A stretch of 64,000 bases of DNA. Source: JBFJKD01 sp038106145. GTDB taxonomy: Bacteria; Pseudomonadota; Gammaproteobacteria; Pseudomonadales; Porticoccaceae. Shown one piece after another: positions 27,215-36,429 of the stretch. The notes beneath the pieces are model-generated. The model was not told the DNA's origin. It made no database searches and saw only the letters and a program-made list of their open reading frames with translations. A program made the translations under genes and the position numbers. Numbering within the stretch: the stretch's first letter is position 1; each line of letters begins with the position of its first letter. The stretch spans positions 62,001-126,000 of the forward strand of contig JAYODD010000005.1 of the NCBI GenBank assembly GCA_038106145.1, given 5' to 3'.

Positions 27215-28543
27215 CTATAGTCCATCGTCGTTGTCCATATCCGGCCCAATATCAAAGGTCAGGGTGAACGTGGTGCCGACGCCAACGGTACTATCCACGT
27301 CCAGCTTGCCTTTGTGTCGTTCGGTAATACAGGCGTAGGCCATAGCCAGTCCCTGCCCGGTACCCTTGCCAGCAGCTTTGGTGGTAAAAAACTGGTTATA
27401 GATTTTGTCGAGATTTTCCGCCGGGATACCACAGCCGGTGTCACTGATGGCGATGACGATGTAGCCCCTCTTCATCCGGGACGAAATAGTAATGGTCCCT
27501 TTTTCCGTCGACCCGCCTTTCTGGGTTTTTTCGTCGATGGCATGGGCCGCATTGACGATCAGATTCAGGATGGTCTGGTTTATTTCTCCCGGATAGCAGG
27601 GCAGCAGCGGTAAATTGGGCGCCAGATCGGTAACCACCTCAGCGACATAACGCCACTCATTGCGCGCCACGTTGATGGTGCTCTGAATAGCCTTGTTGAT
27701 GTCGACACTTTCTTTTTCCGTACCGCCCGGGTGGGAAAACTCTTTCATGGATTTCACAATACTACTGATGCGCTCGGTGCCCTCCAGCGACTGCTGAATG
27801 GCAGACAAGGTGTCGGCGATGGTGTTTTCATAATCGATCTCTTCGCTGAAATTGCGAATTTGCTCGACAATAGATTGTTGACCGGGGTGGGCAGCGGCGG
27901 CGTCGGCAAGCTCGCTGTACAGTGCGACCAGATCGTTGACATCGGCCATGACGTCCTTCAGGAAGTTCAGATTGTCGCTGATAAACTGGGTTGGGGTGTT
28001 GATTTCGTGGGCAATACCGGCCGCGAGTTGACCAACGGCTTCCAGCTTATGGGCCTGGCGCAGTTCCACTTCCATGGAGCGGTTGCGCTCCGCCATGTGT
28101 TTGTACTGGGTGACATCTGTGGAGAATCCGCGCACCACCGTGCCTTCGCCATTTTCGTTGCGAGCCAGAGAATAGATGGTGCGGATGTAGACGATTTCAT
28201 CGGTAGCATTACGCATGCGGTATTCAATCTGGAAATTATCTTTTTGTTGACTGAACTGGCGATACTGTTGGCGCACAGGCTCGAGATCTTCGGGAACTAT
28301 CTTGCTGTCGATAAAACGGGGCGTCGATTTTATCTGATCCGGCGTATAACCGAGGATACGTTCCACCTGTGAACTCATAAACAGAATTTGACCGCTGTCC
28401 GGATCCATGGTCCACAGGATGCCATCCAGAGAATTGACCAGCATCTTCAGGTCGCTCAACTCAGCGGATAACCCCTGAATAGTTTCGTCTCTTGCGGCGA
28501 GCTGGGCGAGCAGTGTGCTGTCCTGTTCAATCATGTTCGGCAT
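27215..28543 (-). CDS. soluble PAS-domain sensor histidine kinase
   Basis: A 442-residue kinase without membrane segments. It has a short coiled coil (1-35), a PAS domain with PAC motif (about 36-150, ILFMSSQVERILGYTPDQI), a dimerisation region with phospho-acceptor His179 in GIAHEINTPTQ, and an ATPase domain with N box (NQTILNLIVNAAHAI), G1 (DTGCGIP) and G2 (GKGTGQGLAM). It should sense a cytosolic cue and phosphorylate the two receiver proteins encoded downstream on the same strand. Confidence 0.94.
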   Translation of the reverse strand: MPNMIEQDSTLLAQLAARDETIQGLSAELSDLKMLVNSLDGILWTMDPDSGQILFMSSQVERILGYTPDQIKSTPRFIDSKIVPEDLEPVRQQYRQFSQQKDNFQIEYRMRNATDEIVYIRTIYSLARNENGEGTVVRGFSTDVTQYKHMAERNRSMEVELRQAHKLEAVGQLAAGIAHEINTPTQFISDNLNFLKDVMADVNDLVALYSELADAAAAHPGQQSIVEQIRNFSEEIDYENTIADTLSAIQQSLEGTERISSIVKSMKEFSHPGGTEKESVDINKAIQSTINVARNEWRYVAEVVTDLAPNLPLLPCYPGEINQTILNLIVNAAHAIDEKTQKGGSTEKGTITISSRMKRGYIVIAISDTGCGIPAENLDKIYNQFFTTKAAGKGTGQGLAMAYACITERHKGKLDVDSTVGVGTTFTLTFDIGPDMDNDDGL

Positions 28544-28829
28544 ACTCCTGAGGCCCCGGTGGGTGGGCGGCTATTTGTAGTTACGGGTGGCGAACCGATC
28601 TGCTGCGCTGTGTCGCGTAACCGGGTGCGTGCACAGGTACTTGTCGTATAGGCAGACAGTGTCGGTACCCCTGTATCGGTTATTTGACCGGGAACTTTAG
28701 GAAGAGAACGGATGGGCGCGCGGTGGCGTCTTGCGACGCCGGCGGGCGTCAGCGCTGCACAGCGGATGTTGAGCGTGCCGCGACGCGGTGATCTATAAAG
28801 CGTTGCTGGAAGCGCTTCGGGTCAACGCC

Positions 28830-29651
28830 CTACCAGATGTCCCATACCGGGCGGCAGTTGTCCGGCAGCAGACCGTGGCGGCCCAGATCCGCCCAGCTTT
28901 GACCGGGTTTGTGGAAATCTGACCCACAGGACGCGTGCAGACCTTTTTGGCTACACAGCGCCCCCAGTTCCCGGGTGCGTGAAGCCGTTTGCCGTCCAGA
29001 AATCACTTCCAGAGCCTGACCGCCCGCCGCTCGAAAATCATCAATCAGACGCGCTAGTTTACTTTGCGTTATGGCGTACTTGTCCGGATGGGCCAGCACC
29101 GCCACACCGCCCGCCTCCCTGATGCCCTGCACGATATTATCGAGCGGCAACCAGGTGGGAGGGACATCGCCTATTTTTCCGCTGCCCAGGTATTTGTTGA
29201 AGGCCTCGCTAAAAGTGCGCACGATGCCGTTAGTAACCAGCGCGTGGGCGAAATGTGGTCGCCCGATATTGCCGAGTTCGGCCGCCTGGTTCGCCTGTTC
29301 AAGCAGGTCTCCCAGTCCCCGCTTTGCCAGGCGCTCGGCAATGATGGTGGCGCGTGCGCGGCGTGCCTGTTGTTGCGTTGCGATAATTTGTCGCAGGCTG
29401 TCGCTGTCGGGGTCAATATTCAGACCGACCACGTGCACCCCGGTTTTGTGCCACCGGGCCGACAATTCGATGCCGGAAATCAGTTGTATCGTTCCCGGTT
29501 CCAGACCGGATACCTGCTGGTAACCTGCCAGCGTGTCGTGATCGGTAATGGCGAGCATGCCAACGTTGGCGGCGCGCGCCTCCCGTACCAGTTCCTGCGG
29601 GGACAGGGTGCCATCAGATGCGTTAGTATGGGTGTGTAAATCAACAATCAT
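28830..29651 (-). CDS. rnm: PHP-domain phosphoesterase (RNase AM / YciV type)
   Basis: A 273-residue PHP protein. Metal ligands are in DLHTHTNASDGT (N terminus), ITDHDTLAGY, GIELSA, LAHPDKY and CGSDFH. E. coli YciV (RNase AM) removes 5' nucleotides from RNA fragments and hydrolyses 3',5'-nucleoside bisphosphates; length and motif order match it. Gene stands alone. The ATG at 29651 directly precedes the first strand, so the start is firm. The gene symbol is by homology. Confidence 0.88.
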   Translation of the reverse strand: MIVDLHTHTNASDGTLSPQELVREARAANVGMLAITDHDTLAGYQQVSGLEPGTIQLISGIELSARWHKTGVHVVGLNIDPDSDSLRQIIATQQQARRARATIIAERLAKRGLGDLLEQANQAAELGNIGRPHFAHALVTNGIVRTFSEAFNKYLGSGKIGDVPPTWLPLDNIVQGIREAGGVAVLAHPDKYAITQSKLARLIDDFRAAGGQALEVISGRQTASRTRELGALCSQKGLHASCGSDFHKPGQSWADLGRHGLLPDNCRPVWDIW

Positions 29652-29829
29652 TTGCGCGGGCCAGAGCGGCGAAAGTCATTGTGGGACAGTATAACCCTTA
29701 TGCGATTAACCTGATGTCCAGGTTGCGCCACTGCATGGCCGCGACCGGCTGCGGCCACGGGCGCGACGGCGCAGAGGGCTATCCGACACCTGTGCTGGTA
29801 GCGCAAAATGTAAACTGCTCCGGGCGCTA

Positions 29830-30408
29830 TTGCGAGTTGTGAACAACGGTACAGTGACGCCGATTAATACCGCCCAGCGGGCCCGCGTGGTGTCGGAGAC
29901 GCAAGTCTATATCGAGCGCGCCAGCTTGCTGGTGGGTCAACCGATCCCCATGTTGCCGGTGACGTTCGATTTAACCGGTCGCGCCTGTGGCATGTACCGG
30001 GTTAGTGGACGCACTCGACAAATACGCTATAACCCCTATATTTTCGCCAAATATTTTGCCGACAGTCTGGCGGTGACCGTACCCCATGAGGTCGCCCATT
30101 ATGTCGTTGACAGGCTGTACGGTCGGCGCAAATGCCGCCCTCACGGGACGCAGTGGCGGGCACTGATGGCAAGTTTTGGTGCCGACGCGAGCCGTACCGC
30201 AAGTTACGATTTGAGCGGAATTCCGCTACGCACCCAGCGGCAATTTTCTTATCATTGTGACTGTCGACAGCATCTGCTCTCAACGCGCCGTCATCGCAAA
30301 GTGGAGCGCGGCGAGAGCCGTTATCACTGCCGTTACTGTGGTAACGAGGCGCGGTTCAAGGGGCAGCCGGTGCCGGGCAACGGGCAGATTATTACCGATC
30401 AGGGATAA
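29830..30408 (+). CDS. sprT: SprT-family zinc metalloprotease-like protein
   Basis: A protein of up to 192 residues with the zinc motif H86-E-V-A-H90, the YRVSGRTRQIRYNPYIF segment typical of SprT, and a C-terminal zinc ribbon (YHCDC and YHCRYCG). Eukaryotic relatives (SPRTN) cut DNA-protein crosslinks; the bacterial role is unproven. The start is ambiguous: TTG at 29830 or GTG at 29839 or 29854, none with a strong ribosome site. It ends 2 bases before slyD. Confidence 0.9.
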   Translation: MRVVNNGTVTPINTAQRARVVSETQVYIERASLLVGQPIPMLPVTFDLTGRACGMYRVSGRTRQIRYNPYIFAKYFADSLAVTVPHEVAHYVVDRLYGRRKCRPHGTQWRALMASFGADASRTASYDLSGIPLRTQRQFSYHCDCRQHLLSTRRHRKVERGESRYHCRYCGNEARFKGQPVPGNGQIITDQG

Positions 30409-30410
30409 AC

Positions 30411-30890
30411 ATGGAAATTGGCCAAAACGCGGTAGTGGCATTTCGCTACCAATTGCTGAACGATCAGGGTCAGCAGCTCGAAGCGTCCGCCGACGCTACT
30501 ACCGTTTATTTGCACGGCACCGGCGGTATGTTGCCGGGTCTTGAACAAGCGCTGGAGGGCAAGGCGGCGGGAGATCAGGTGAGGGTAACCCTGGAGCCCC
30601 ACGAGGCCTACGGTGCAAAACACCCGGACTCGGTGCAACGCGTTCCGCTAAAACATCTGCGCGGCAAGAAAAAACCGCGGCCTGGCGATGTCGTCGCGGT
30701 CAATGGCGAGCATGGGCCCCGCCAGGTCACGGTCGTGAAGGTCGGGAAATTCATGGTGGAAGTGGATACCAATCACCCACTGGCGGGAATGGTGCTGACG
30801 TTTGTGGTGGACATCGTCGACGTGCGCCCCGCCACCGCTGAAGAGTTGGCTCACGGCCATGCCCACGGCCCGGGCGGGCACCAGCATTAG
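30411..30890 (+). CDS. slyD: SlyD-type FKBP peptidyl-prolyl isomerase
   Basis: A 159-residue FKBP-type isomerase and chaperone with the insert-in-flap layout: MEIGQNAVVAFRYQLLN, LPGLEQALEGKAAGD and HPLAGMVLTFVVDIVDV. The tail HGHAHGPGGHQH is a metal (nickel) binding segment, shorter than in E. coli SlyD. Cytosolic. It follows sprT by 2 bases. Confidence 0.94.
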   Translation: MEIGQNAVVAFRYQLLNDQGQQLEASADATTVYLHGTGGMLPGLEQALEGKAAGDQVRVTLEPHEAYGAKHPDSVQRVPLKHLRGKKKPRPGDVVAVNGEHGPRQVTVVKVGKFMVEVDTNHPLAGMVLTFVVDIVDVRPATAEELAHGHAHGPGGHQH

Positions 30891-31084
30891 TGTTGCCGCT
30901 GGCGCTGGTCGCCACCATGTCATTAAAAACATCGAGTGGAATGAACACCTTGGACGCTACAGGGCCATATAGGCGGGGTCAACCCGGGCACCGCTGCGCA
31001 GGCTTTCCGAGTAGTGGTGAGAGCGGTGACCGGCGGCGTGTCGCGATTCCTCTCAGGCTGTGCGCGAGCAGTGTCGGGTAGCCG

Positions 31085-31372
31085 GTGTCCTGGTCGGTAT
31101 ATGTCATTGCCGCCAGCGACGGCTCCCTGTATACCGGTATCACACTGGATGTTGAGCGGCGCTTTCAGCAACACAGCAGTGGTCGGTCCGGGGCTAAATA
31201 CTTCAACCGGGGACGGCGGCCAGTGGCGGTGGTGTATCGCGAAAACGGACTGTCCCGCAGTGCAGCTGGTCAACGGGAAAGTGCCATAAAAAAGATGACC
31301 CGCGCGCAGAAACTGGCGTTGATAGCCGCCGCTGATACTGTCGAACAACGTACCGCTGGAGCACCTGAATGA
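31085..31372 (+). CDS. GIY-YIG nuclease domain protein (UPF0213 type)
   Basis: A 95-residue single GIY-YIG domain: VYVIAASDGSLYTGITLDVERRFQQH contains both tyrosines and the catalytic arginine region, and AGQRESAIKKMTRAQKLALI follows. Such small proteins are widespread and of unknown biological role, with presumed structure-specific nuclease activity. The GTG start at 31085 is needed to keep the first strand. The stop overlaps the DUF2288 start (ATGA). Confidence 0.9.
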   Translation: MSWSVYVIAASDGSLYTGITLDVERRFQQHSSGRSGAKYFNRGRRPVAVVYRENGLSRSAAGQRESAIKKMTRAQKLALIAAADTVEQRTAGAPE

Positions 31373-31719
31373 CTGATGGCGATCCCCAAAACTCCCTGTT
31401 GTTGTCGCCGGACGACGCGCTGACGGCACACAAGCTGGAACTCAATGCCCAGACCGCAGTAATAGCCTGGCGCGACCTGCAGCGTTACTTTGCCGCCGGA
31501 GTGGCGATCTTTGTGGCGCCGCAACTGGATCTGGTGGACGTCGCCTGTCAGGTGGCCCTCGATAACGGGGCCCAGGTGGCAGACTGGATGGCAGGGGGCG
31601 AACTCGGCCCGGTGAGTGATCCTCAGGCCCGAAAATGGTTCGATGACGATGCGCTGGTTTGGTCGGTGGTGGTCAAACCCTGGGTGTTGGTGCAACCCCA
31701 TTCACCGGCGCGTGACTGA
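31369..31719 (+). CDS. DUF2288 family protein
   Basis: A 116-residue protein with the DUF2288 pattern: KLELNAQTAVIAWRDLQRYF at the start, LDLVDVACQVALDN in the middle, and LVWSVVVKPWVLVQ near the end. Function unknown; cytosolic. It is translationally coupled to the GIY-YIG gene and its 3' end overlaps the convergent yaeQ gene by 18 bases. Confidence 0.9.
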   Translation: MTDGDPQNSLLLSPDDALTAHKLELNAQTAVIAWRDLQRYFAAGVAIFVAPQLDLVDVACQVALDNGAQVADWMAGGELGPVSDPQARKWFDDDALVWSVVVKPWVLVQPHSPARD

Positions 31720-32271
31720 CGTCTGCGTTTCGGCCGCGAGCAGGGTCTGGTAATCGACGTTGAACCCGTTGTGCTCGTCCCCCAGCCACACCAGCCCGTC
31801 CTGAATAGTGCATTGCAGTTGCATGGTGCGGGCCGTCAGCGTCACCAGGGCGGCAGTTGACGCCGGCGATAACTGTCGCACGGTCAGGTTTTCAAAGCGG
31901 GCCAACTTACCATCCAATTGCCGCCACCAGGGCCGCACCGCACGCTCTCCGTAACAGTAAATTACCACCTGCCGGGCGCGATGACAGGCCTTGCGAATAC
32001 GGTCGGCATCGGGCAAGCCAACGTCGATCCACAGATCGATATCGCCGGTGGCGCTGGTCTGCCACAAATCCGGTTCGTCGCCGGCGGATAACCCGCGGGT
32101 GAACGCCAGGTATTCGTCGGCGTGCAGGGCAAAGGCCAGCAGACGCACCATCAGGCGCTCGTCGGTTTCCGACGGGTGGCGGGCCAGGGTCAGGCTGTGA
32201 CTGGCGTAGTAGTTCCTGTCCAGGTCGGATAACTGCAGCTCTACTTTGAAGATGGTTGCTTTCAGGGCCAT
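31702..32271 (-). CDS. yaeQ: YaeQ family protein
   Basis: A 189-residue YaeQ protein, a PD-(D/E)XK-nuclease-fold relative of unknown function. Diagnostic parts are MALKATIFKVELQLSDLDRN, HPSETDERLMVRLLAFAL and DLWIDVGLPDADRIRKAC. The frame is open 39 codons upstream, but the ATG at 32271 starts the conserved domain exactly. It overlaps DUF2288 at the 3' end and is divergent from the first dioxygenase pair. Confidence 0.93.
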   Translation of the reverse strand: MALKATIFKVELQLSDLDRNYYASHSLTLARHPSETDERLMVRLLAFALHADEYLAFTRGLSAGDEPDLWQTSATGDIDLWIDVGLPDADRIRKACHRARQVVIYCYGERAVRPWWRQLDGKLARFENLTVRQLSPASTAALVTLTARTMQLQCTIQDGLVWLGDEHNGFNVDYQTLLAAETQTSVTRR

Positions 32272-32399
32272 GGGGAGATTCCGGTGTCGCCGCCGGATCG
32301 AGGCGGGTCGGCACCCATTGTACGCCAATTGATCTCGGTCATTTTTGCGTTTTGTACCGCGAGTTACACTCCCCGCAGTTATCACCACGGCGGATACTT

Positions 32400-32894
32400 A
32401 TGAATATGGTGGTCCCACGCGGAGAGGTATTGCATCGCGAAGTCGAGGAGTTGATTCACGCCTATGTGCAGTGTATCGACGATGACGAGCTGGAGAAATG
32501 GCCGGATTTTTTCACCGAAAAATGCCTCTACAAAATTATTCCCCGGGAAAATGTCGAAGCCGGTCTGCCCTCGGCCGCAGTGTTTTGCGACAGTCGTGCC
32601 ATGCTGGTGGATCGCATTGTCGCGCTACGCAACGCCAACATTTATCCCAGCCAGTGGTTGCGCCATCTGGTCAGTAATATCCGTATTGTGGATATTGATG
32701 CGCAGGCTGGCATTACCGCGCAAACCAATTACGCCGTATTTCAGACCCGTAACGATGGCTCGTCCCACGTGTTCAGCGTGGGCAAGTATCGGGATCTGAT
32801 CGTGCGGGACAACGGCGGGCAGTTAAAATTCAAACAACGTGTGGTGACCTACGATACCCATCGTATCGAAACGCTGATGGTGATTCCGATTTAA
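32400..32894 (+). CDS. ring-hydroxylating dioxygenase beta subunit (NagH/AndAd-like)
   Basis: A 164-residue SnoaL-fold small subunit of a Rieske oxygenase. Family marks are VEELIHAYVQCIDDDELEKWPDFFTEKCLYKIIP, and SRAMLVDRIVALRNANIYPSQWLRHLVSNIRI. The beta subunit is structural and caps the alpha trimer. I start at the ATG at 32400; the frame is open upstream but outside the domain. It precedes its alpha partner (beta-alpha order), unlike the other three pairs in the window. Confidence 0.9.
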   Translation: MNMVVPRGEVLHREVEELIHAYVQCIDDDELEKWPDFFTEKCLYKIIPRENVEAGLPSAAVFCDSRAMLVDRIVALRNANIYPSQWLRHLVSNIRIVDIDAQAGITAQTNYAVFQTRNDGSSHVFSVGKYRDLIVRDNGGQLKFKQRVVTYDTHRIETLMVIPI

Positions 32895-32934
32895 TGGGAA
32901 TTGCGCACGGTCGATGGCGCCGAAGGAGCAGGTA

Positions 32935-34182
32935 ATGAATATTGCGGTTAGCGAACTGAAATGGCCCGAGGGCGCTGATTGTACCGCGGTGCCCTACAGT
33001 ATGTTTACCGACCGCCGTGTCTACGATCTGGAGCAGGAGCGCCTGTACCGGGGACCAACCTGGAATTATCTGTGCATGGAGAACGAAGTGGCCGCCAACG
33101 GCGACTTCAAAAGTACATTCATTGGCGACACCCCGGTGGTGGTGACCCGTACCCACACCGGGGAAATTGCCGCCTGGGTTAATCGCTGCGCCCATCGCGG
33201 CGCGCAGGTGTGCCGCAAGTTGCGGGGTAACTCGGCGGACGGCACCCACACCTGCGTCTACCACCAGTGGTCGTTTGACGGCAAAGGCCAGCTTCTCGGC
33301 GTGCCGTTTCAGCGCGGCCTTGGCGGCCGCGGCGGTATGCCCAAGGACTTCGACAAGACGCAACACAATTTGCAGCCGGTGCGGGTGGTCAATCACTGCG
33401 GCGTTATTTTTGGCACCTTCGATGACGACACGCCGGATATCGAACGTTACCTGGGCGAGGGCGTCAATGCGCACTTTAAACGGGTGTTCAATCGCCCGGT
33501 GGAGGTCATTGGCCACACCCGGCAGTATATTCGCGGCAACTGGAAGATATATACCGAGAACATTAAGGACCCCTACCACGCCAGTCTGTTGCATTTGTTT
33601 CATATGACTTTCGGTCTATATCGCTCGTCGCAACAGGGTGGGATTTGCAACAACGGGTGGCACAGTGTGTTGTACGCCACGGCCGGAACCGATAGCGAGG
33701 CGGCGCTGACCGAAACGAGAGCAGCGCATTTGCGCACCTACCGGGAAAGCGGATTCACCCTGCAGGATATGTCGCTGCTGGCCGGGCGCGGAGAATTTGC
33801 GGATGGCATCACCCTGGTCATTCTGTCGGCCTTTCCCAGCCTGGTGGTGCAGCAGATTCAGAACACCCTGGCCTGCCGGCAGGTGTTGCCCAAGGCGCCG
33901 GGCGAATTTGAGCTGGTGTGGACCTTCTTTGGTTATGCCGACGACGATGAAGAATTACGCAATATCCGCCTCAAACAACAAAATCTGATCGGCCCGGCGG
34001 GATTGATTTCCATGGAGGATGGCGAGGCGGTCGAGTTGGTACAGAATGCAATCATTCGCGATGGCGCAAAAACGTCAGTCATTTTAATGGATGGCCGCGA
34101 GACTGCCTCCGGTGATCATCTGGTCACCGAGGCGTCGATTCGCAGCCTGTGGCAGCGCTATCGCGAACAGATGGGCATGTGA
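32935..34182 (+). CDS. Rieske dioxygenase alpha subunit (salicylate 5-hydroxylase / anthranilate dioxygenase type)
   Basis: A 415-residue catalytic subunit. Rieske cluster ligands are C85-x-H87 and C107-x2-H110; the mononuclear iron site is D212-P-Y-H215 with H220. The pattern FTDRRVYDLEQERLYRGPTWN and ENIKDPYHASLLHLFH is that of the NagG/AndAc group, which hydroxylates salicylate or anthranilate. Substrate is inferred from this likeness only. The ATG at 32935 has AAGGAG upstream and is preferred over 32914. It needs a ferredoxin and reductase that are not encoded in the window. Confidence 0.92.
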   Translation: MNIAVSELKWPEGADCTAVPYSMFTDRRVYDLEQERLYRGPTWNYLCMENEVAANGDFKSTFIGDTPVVVTRTHTGEIAAWVNRCAHRGAQVCRKLRGNSADGTHTCVYHQWSFDGKGQLLGVPFQRGLGGRGGMPKDFDKTQHNLQPVRVVNHCGVIFGTFDDDTPDIERYLGEGVNAHFKRVFNRPVEVIGHTRQYIRGNWKIYTENIKDPYHASLLHLFHMTFGLYRSSQQGGICNNGWHSVLYATAGTDSEAALTETRAAHLRTYRESGFTLQDMSLLAGRGEFADGITLVILSAFPSLVVQQIQNTLACRQVLPKAPGEFELVWTFFGYADDDEELRNIRLKQQNLIGPAGLISMEDGEAVELVQNAIIRDGAKTSVILMDGRETASGDHLVTEASIRSLWQRYREQMGM

Positions 34183-34378
34183 ATCGTTAAATCGTTGTGC
34201 GGGAGCGCGCCCCCAAAGCCGCGCCGGCGAGCCTGTGCGGATTGTGATTTAGGTTGACTCCACCCGGGCAACCGTCAGCCCTGCCCCGTCGATACCGGAT
34301 ACCTCGTCACAAGGGGCTACAAAAATGCGCGGACGATCCGTGGATAGAAGATTGTGAATTCCCCACCCGCTCCAGGAC

Positions 34379-34816
34379 CTAGGGGCGGTTAATCAGCATG
34401 GTCGCCATGCGTTCGAATGCGGGAGACAGCAGCTCTCGGTACTGTTCGGGAACGCCTGTATCGAGCATCGCCTGATTCATACAGCGCATCCAGGCGTCGC
34501 TGGCGGCGCGATCAATCGCGAATGGCGCATGTGCCCTGCTGATGCAGGGACTGCCGTGTTTCACGACGTACAGGGGCGGCCCCCCCAGCCAGCCGCTCAG
34601 GTACTCGAACAGACTGGCGCGCATTGGCGCGAGATCTGCCTGGTGCATTCCGCGAATAGTGGCGGCGAAATCCTCCCCGTCCATAATTTCGTAAAACCGA
34701 TCCACCAGCTTGCGTAGCGCCGGTTCGCCGCCAATCCAGTCGTACATGCTGCCGGTTGCGGGCAGGGGAGCGGTGGCCTGCGCCGATGGGGCGCGCTGAA
34801 CTTCGTTTGTGGACAA
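34379..34816 (-). CDS. group II truncated haemoglobin
   Basis: A 145-residue protein with a disordered 22-residue N terminus, then a 2-over-2 globin: YDWIGGEPALRKLVDRFY (helix A/B with the GG turn), the second glycine pair GWLGGPPLYV, proximal His96 (RAHAPFAI), and Trp109 at the G8-like site. Group II members bind oxygen or act in redox and NO or peroxide chemistry. It is the last gene of the minus-strand dioxygenase run and 91 bases after the catechol dioxygenase, so an oxygen-handling role there is a reasonable inference. Confidence 0.93.
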   Translation of the reverse strand: MSTNEVQRAPSAQATAPLPATGSMYDWIGGEPALRKLVDRFYEIMDGEDFAATIRGMHQADLAPMRASLFEYLSGWLGGPPLYVVKHGSPCISRAHAPFAIDRAASDAWMRCMNQAMLDTGVPEQYRELLSPAFERMATMLINRP

Positions 34817-34907
34817 GCGATAATTCCTCTACTAGTGGAGCGCGGGGACTTTGCTGGCCGGACGCTCCTGGTGATGTGTTCTTTTCATTTGCCTGGCGTG
34901 GCGCTGT

Positions 34908-35819
34908 TCAGGTCACCGCTTCGGCAAAGGAGCTGATCATTTCCCGGCCGTGGTAGAAAATAGCCTTCGGCGCCTGATCGGCAGTCCAGGTGACCACCTC
35001 GTCGTCGTAATAGGGGAAGGTGCCACCACAATAGGTTTCGTTGCGGTTGCCGGAGGGATCAAAAAAATAGGTCGTCAACCCCCGGGTCAGGCCGTGGCGC
35101 GAGGGGGTGAGCTCGGTGGGAATGTCGTAGCGACTTTGAATATCCGCGGCGCGCAACACATCGTCCCAGGCGGATAGCGCAAAAGCGAGGTGATGTAATT
35201 TACCATTCGGGCCTTTAATAAAAGCGATATCGTGAGCCTTGTTGGTGATGTGCAAAAATGAGGCGAGGGTTTCCTGGCCATCCGGGGTCAGCATGCGTTC
35301 GCTCTGGTGAAAATCCAGCACCTCCACGAAGAACCGCGTGGCTTCCGCCACATCGTCGCAGGTCAATAGCACGTGGTCGTAGCGGGTCACGCCCATGCCG
35401 TGCAGGTCGTCGGGCCAGGGTTGTGGATTGGTGCTGCCGACCTTGATGCCGGTGCGCTCCATGTGGTGGTAAAGCTCAACATTGTGCCCCGATGACAGGG
35501 TGGTGCACAGGGTTTCACCTTCGCCGAGACGCGCACCGGCGGGCGCGCGGCTGGTGGTGAGACCAAATGCCTGACAGCGCGACTCGATGGTGTCCAGATC
35601 CGCCGCAAAGCGCACTTTAAAGCCGACGTGGTCCATGCCCGCGCGATCAGCCTGTTGCAGAATCAGGCTGTGATGGTCGTATTCGTCCCACGCCTTGAGG
35701 TAGACGCGGCCCGGCTCGCGCGCCACTTCGTAGAGGCCGACGTAGTCGCGATAGTGCGTGACGGCCTCCTCCAGATCCATCACCCGAATGGCGACTTTGC
35801 CGTTACGTAATACACCCAT
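34908..35819 (-). CDS. catechol 2,3-dioxygenase (XylE-like extradiol enzyme)
   Basis: A 303-residue two-module vicinal-oxygen-chelate enzyme that cleaves catechol next to the hydroxyls to 2-hydroxymuconic semialdehyde. Iron ligands are His149 (YDHVLL), His210 (KLHHLAF) and Glu261 (NRNETYCGG); His242 and Tyr251 (RHGLT, TYFFDPSGNRN) are the active-site pair known from XylE. Similarity to XylE extends over the whole length as I recall it. The ATG at 35819 has GGAGGAAA upstream and beats the in-frame start 6 codons earlier. It follows the benzoate dioxygenase-like pair, whose product route leads to catechol. Confidence 0.95.
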   Translation of the reverse strand: MGVLRNGKVAIRVMDLEEAVTHYRDYVGLYEVAREPGRVYLKAWDEYDHHSLILQQADRAGMDHVGFKVRFAADLDTIESRCQAFGLTTSRAPAGARLGEGETLCTTLSSGHNVELYHHMERTGIKVGSTNPQPWPDDLHGMGVTRYDHVLLTCDDVAEATRFFVEVLDFHQSERMLTPDGQETLASFLHITNKAHDIAFIKGPNGKLHHLAFALSAWDDVLRAADIQSRYDIPTELTPSRHGLTRGLTTYFFDPSGNRNETYCGGTFPYYDDEVVTWTADQAPKAIFYHGREMISSFAEAVT

Positions 35820-35895
35820 CGCAATTTCCTCCGGCAAAAAAAATGATTTGACGTCCAGTTAGCGCTCGATTCAGCCCGCGGCCGAATCCATAGAA

Positions 35896-36420
35896 TTAAA
35901 CGTTATAGATATCCATGGGGATGGAGATCAGATCGTTTTTCACAATGATTTTTTTCCCTGCAATCACATAACCCGACTTGTCACAGGGCTTCAGCGTATG
36001 TTCGTAGTGACCGGCGAATACCACCGTCTCCTTCCAGCGATAACTCATGCATTGCCAGTTGGAGCGCACAAACAACGCGCCCTCGTCGAGATTTTCCACC
36101 TCGATATTGGTAATGCTGTGCACGGTGCGCGGCAGAGGCGTGGAGGCCGACGACAGCCCGGTGCGAATGCGAAACACGCGATCCTCGATGCCCGAGCGGT
36201 CGGCGTAATACATCAGGGAAATGCCCGTGCGCGGATCGTCCACCAGTTTGTGCTGACCGTCCCAGCTGGGAATCCAGTACTCGGCGTCCGCGTCAAACAA
36301 TTCGATCCAGTCGTCCCACTGCTGGTTATCGATAAAGCGCGCCTCGCGAAACAGCACTGCGCTCGCCGCGTGATATTTATCGGCTGAAACCGTTGCTTCA
36401 AGTTGTATAGCCATCGCCAT
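35896..36420 (-). CDS. benB: benzoate/toluate 1,2-dioxygenase beta subunit (BenB-like)
   Basis: A 174-residue small subunit, 9 bases after the alpha gene with AGGGGA before the ATG. Segments LFREARFIDNQQWDDWIELFDADAEYWIPSWD and LPRTVHSITNIEV are typical of BenB/XylY/AntB. Together with the alpha subunit it forms the terminal oxygenase; the reductase (BenC) and diol dehydrogenase (BenD) are not adjacent. Benzoate or anthranilate as substrate is inferred. Confidence 0.88.
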   Translation of the reverse strand: MAMAIQLEATVSADKYHAASAVLFREARFIDNQQWDDWIELFDADAEYWIPSWDGQHKLVDDPRTGISLMYYADRSGIEDRVFRIRTGLSSASTPLPRTVHSITNIEVENLDEGALFVRSNWQCMSYRWKETVVFAGHYEHTLKPCDKSGYVIAGKKIIVKNDLISIPMDIYNV

Positions 36421-36429
36421 GTCAGTCCC

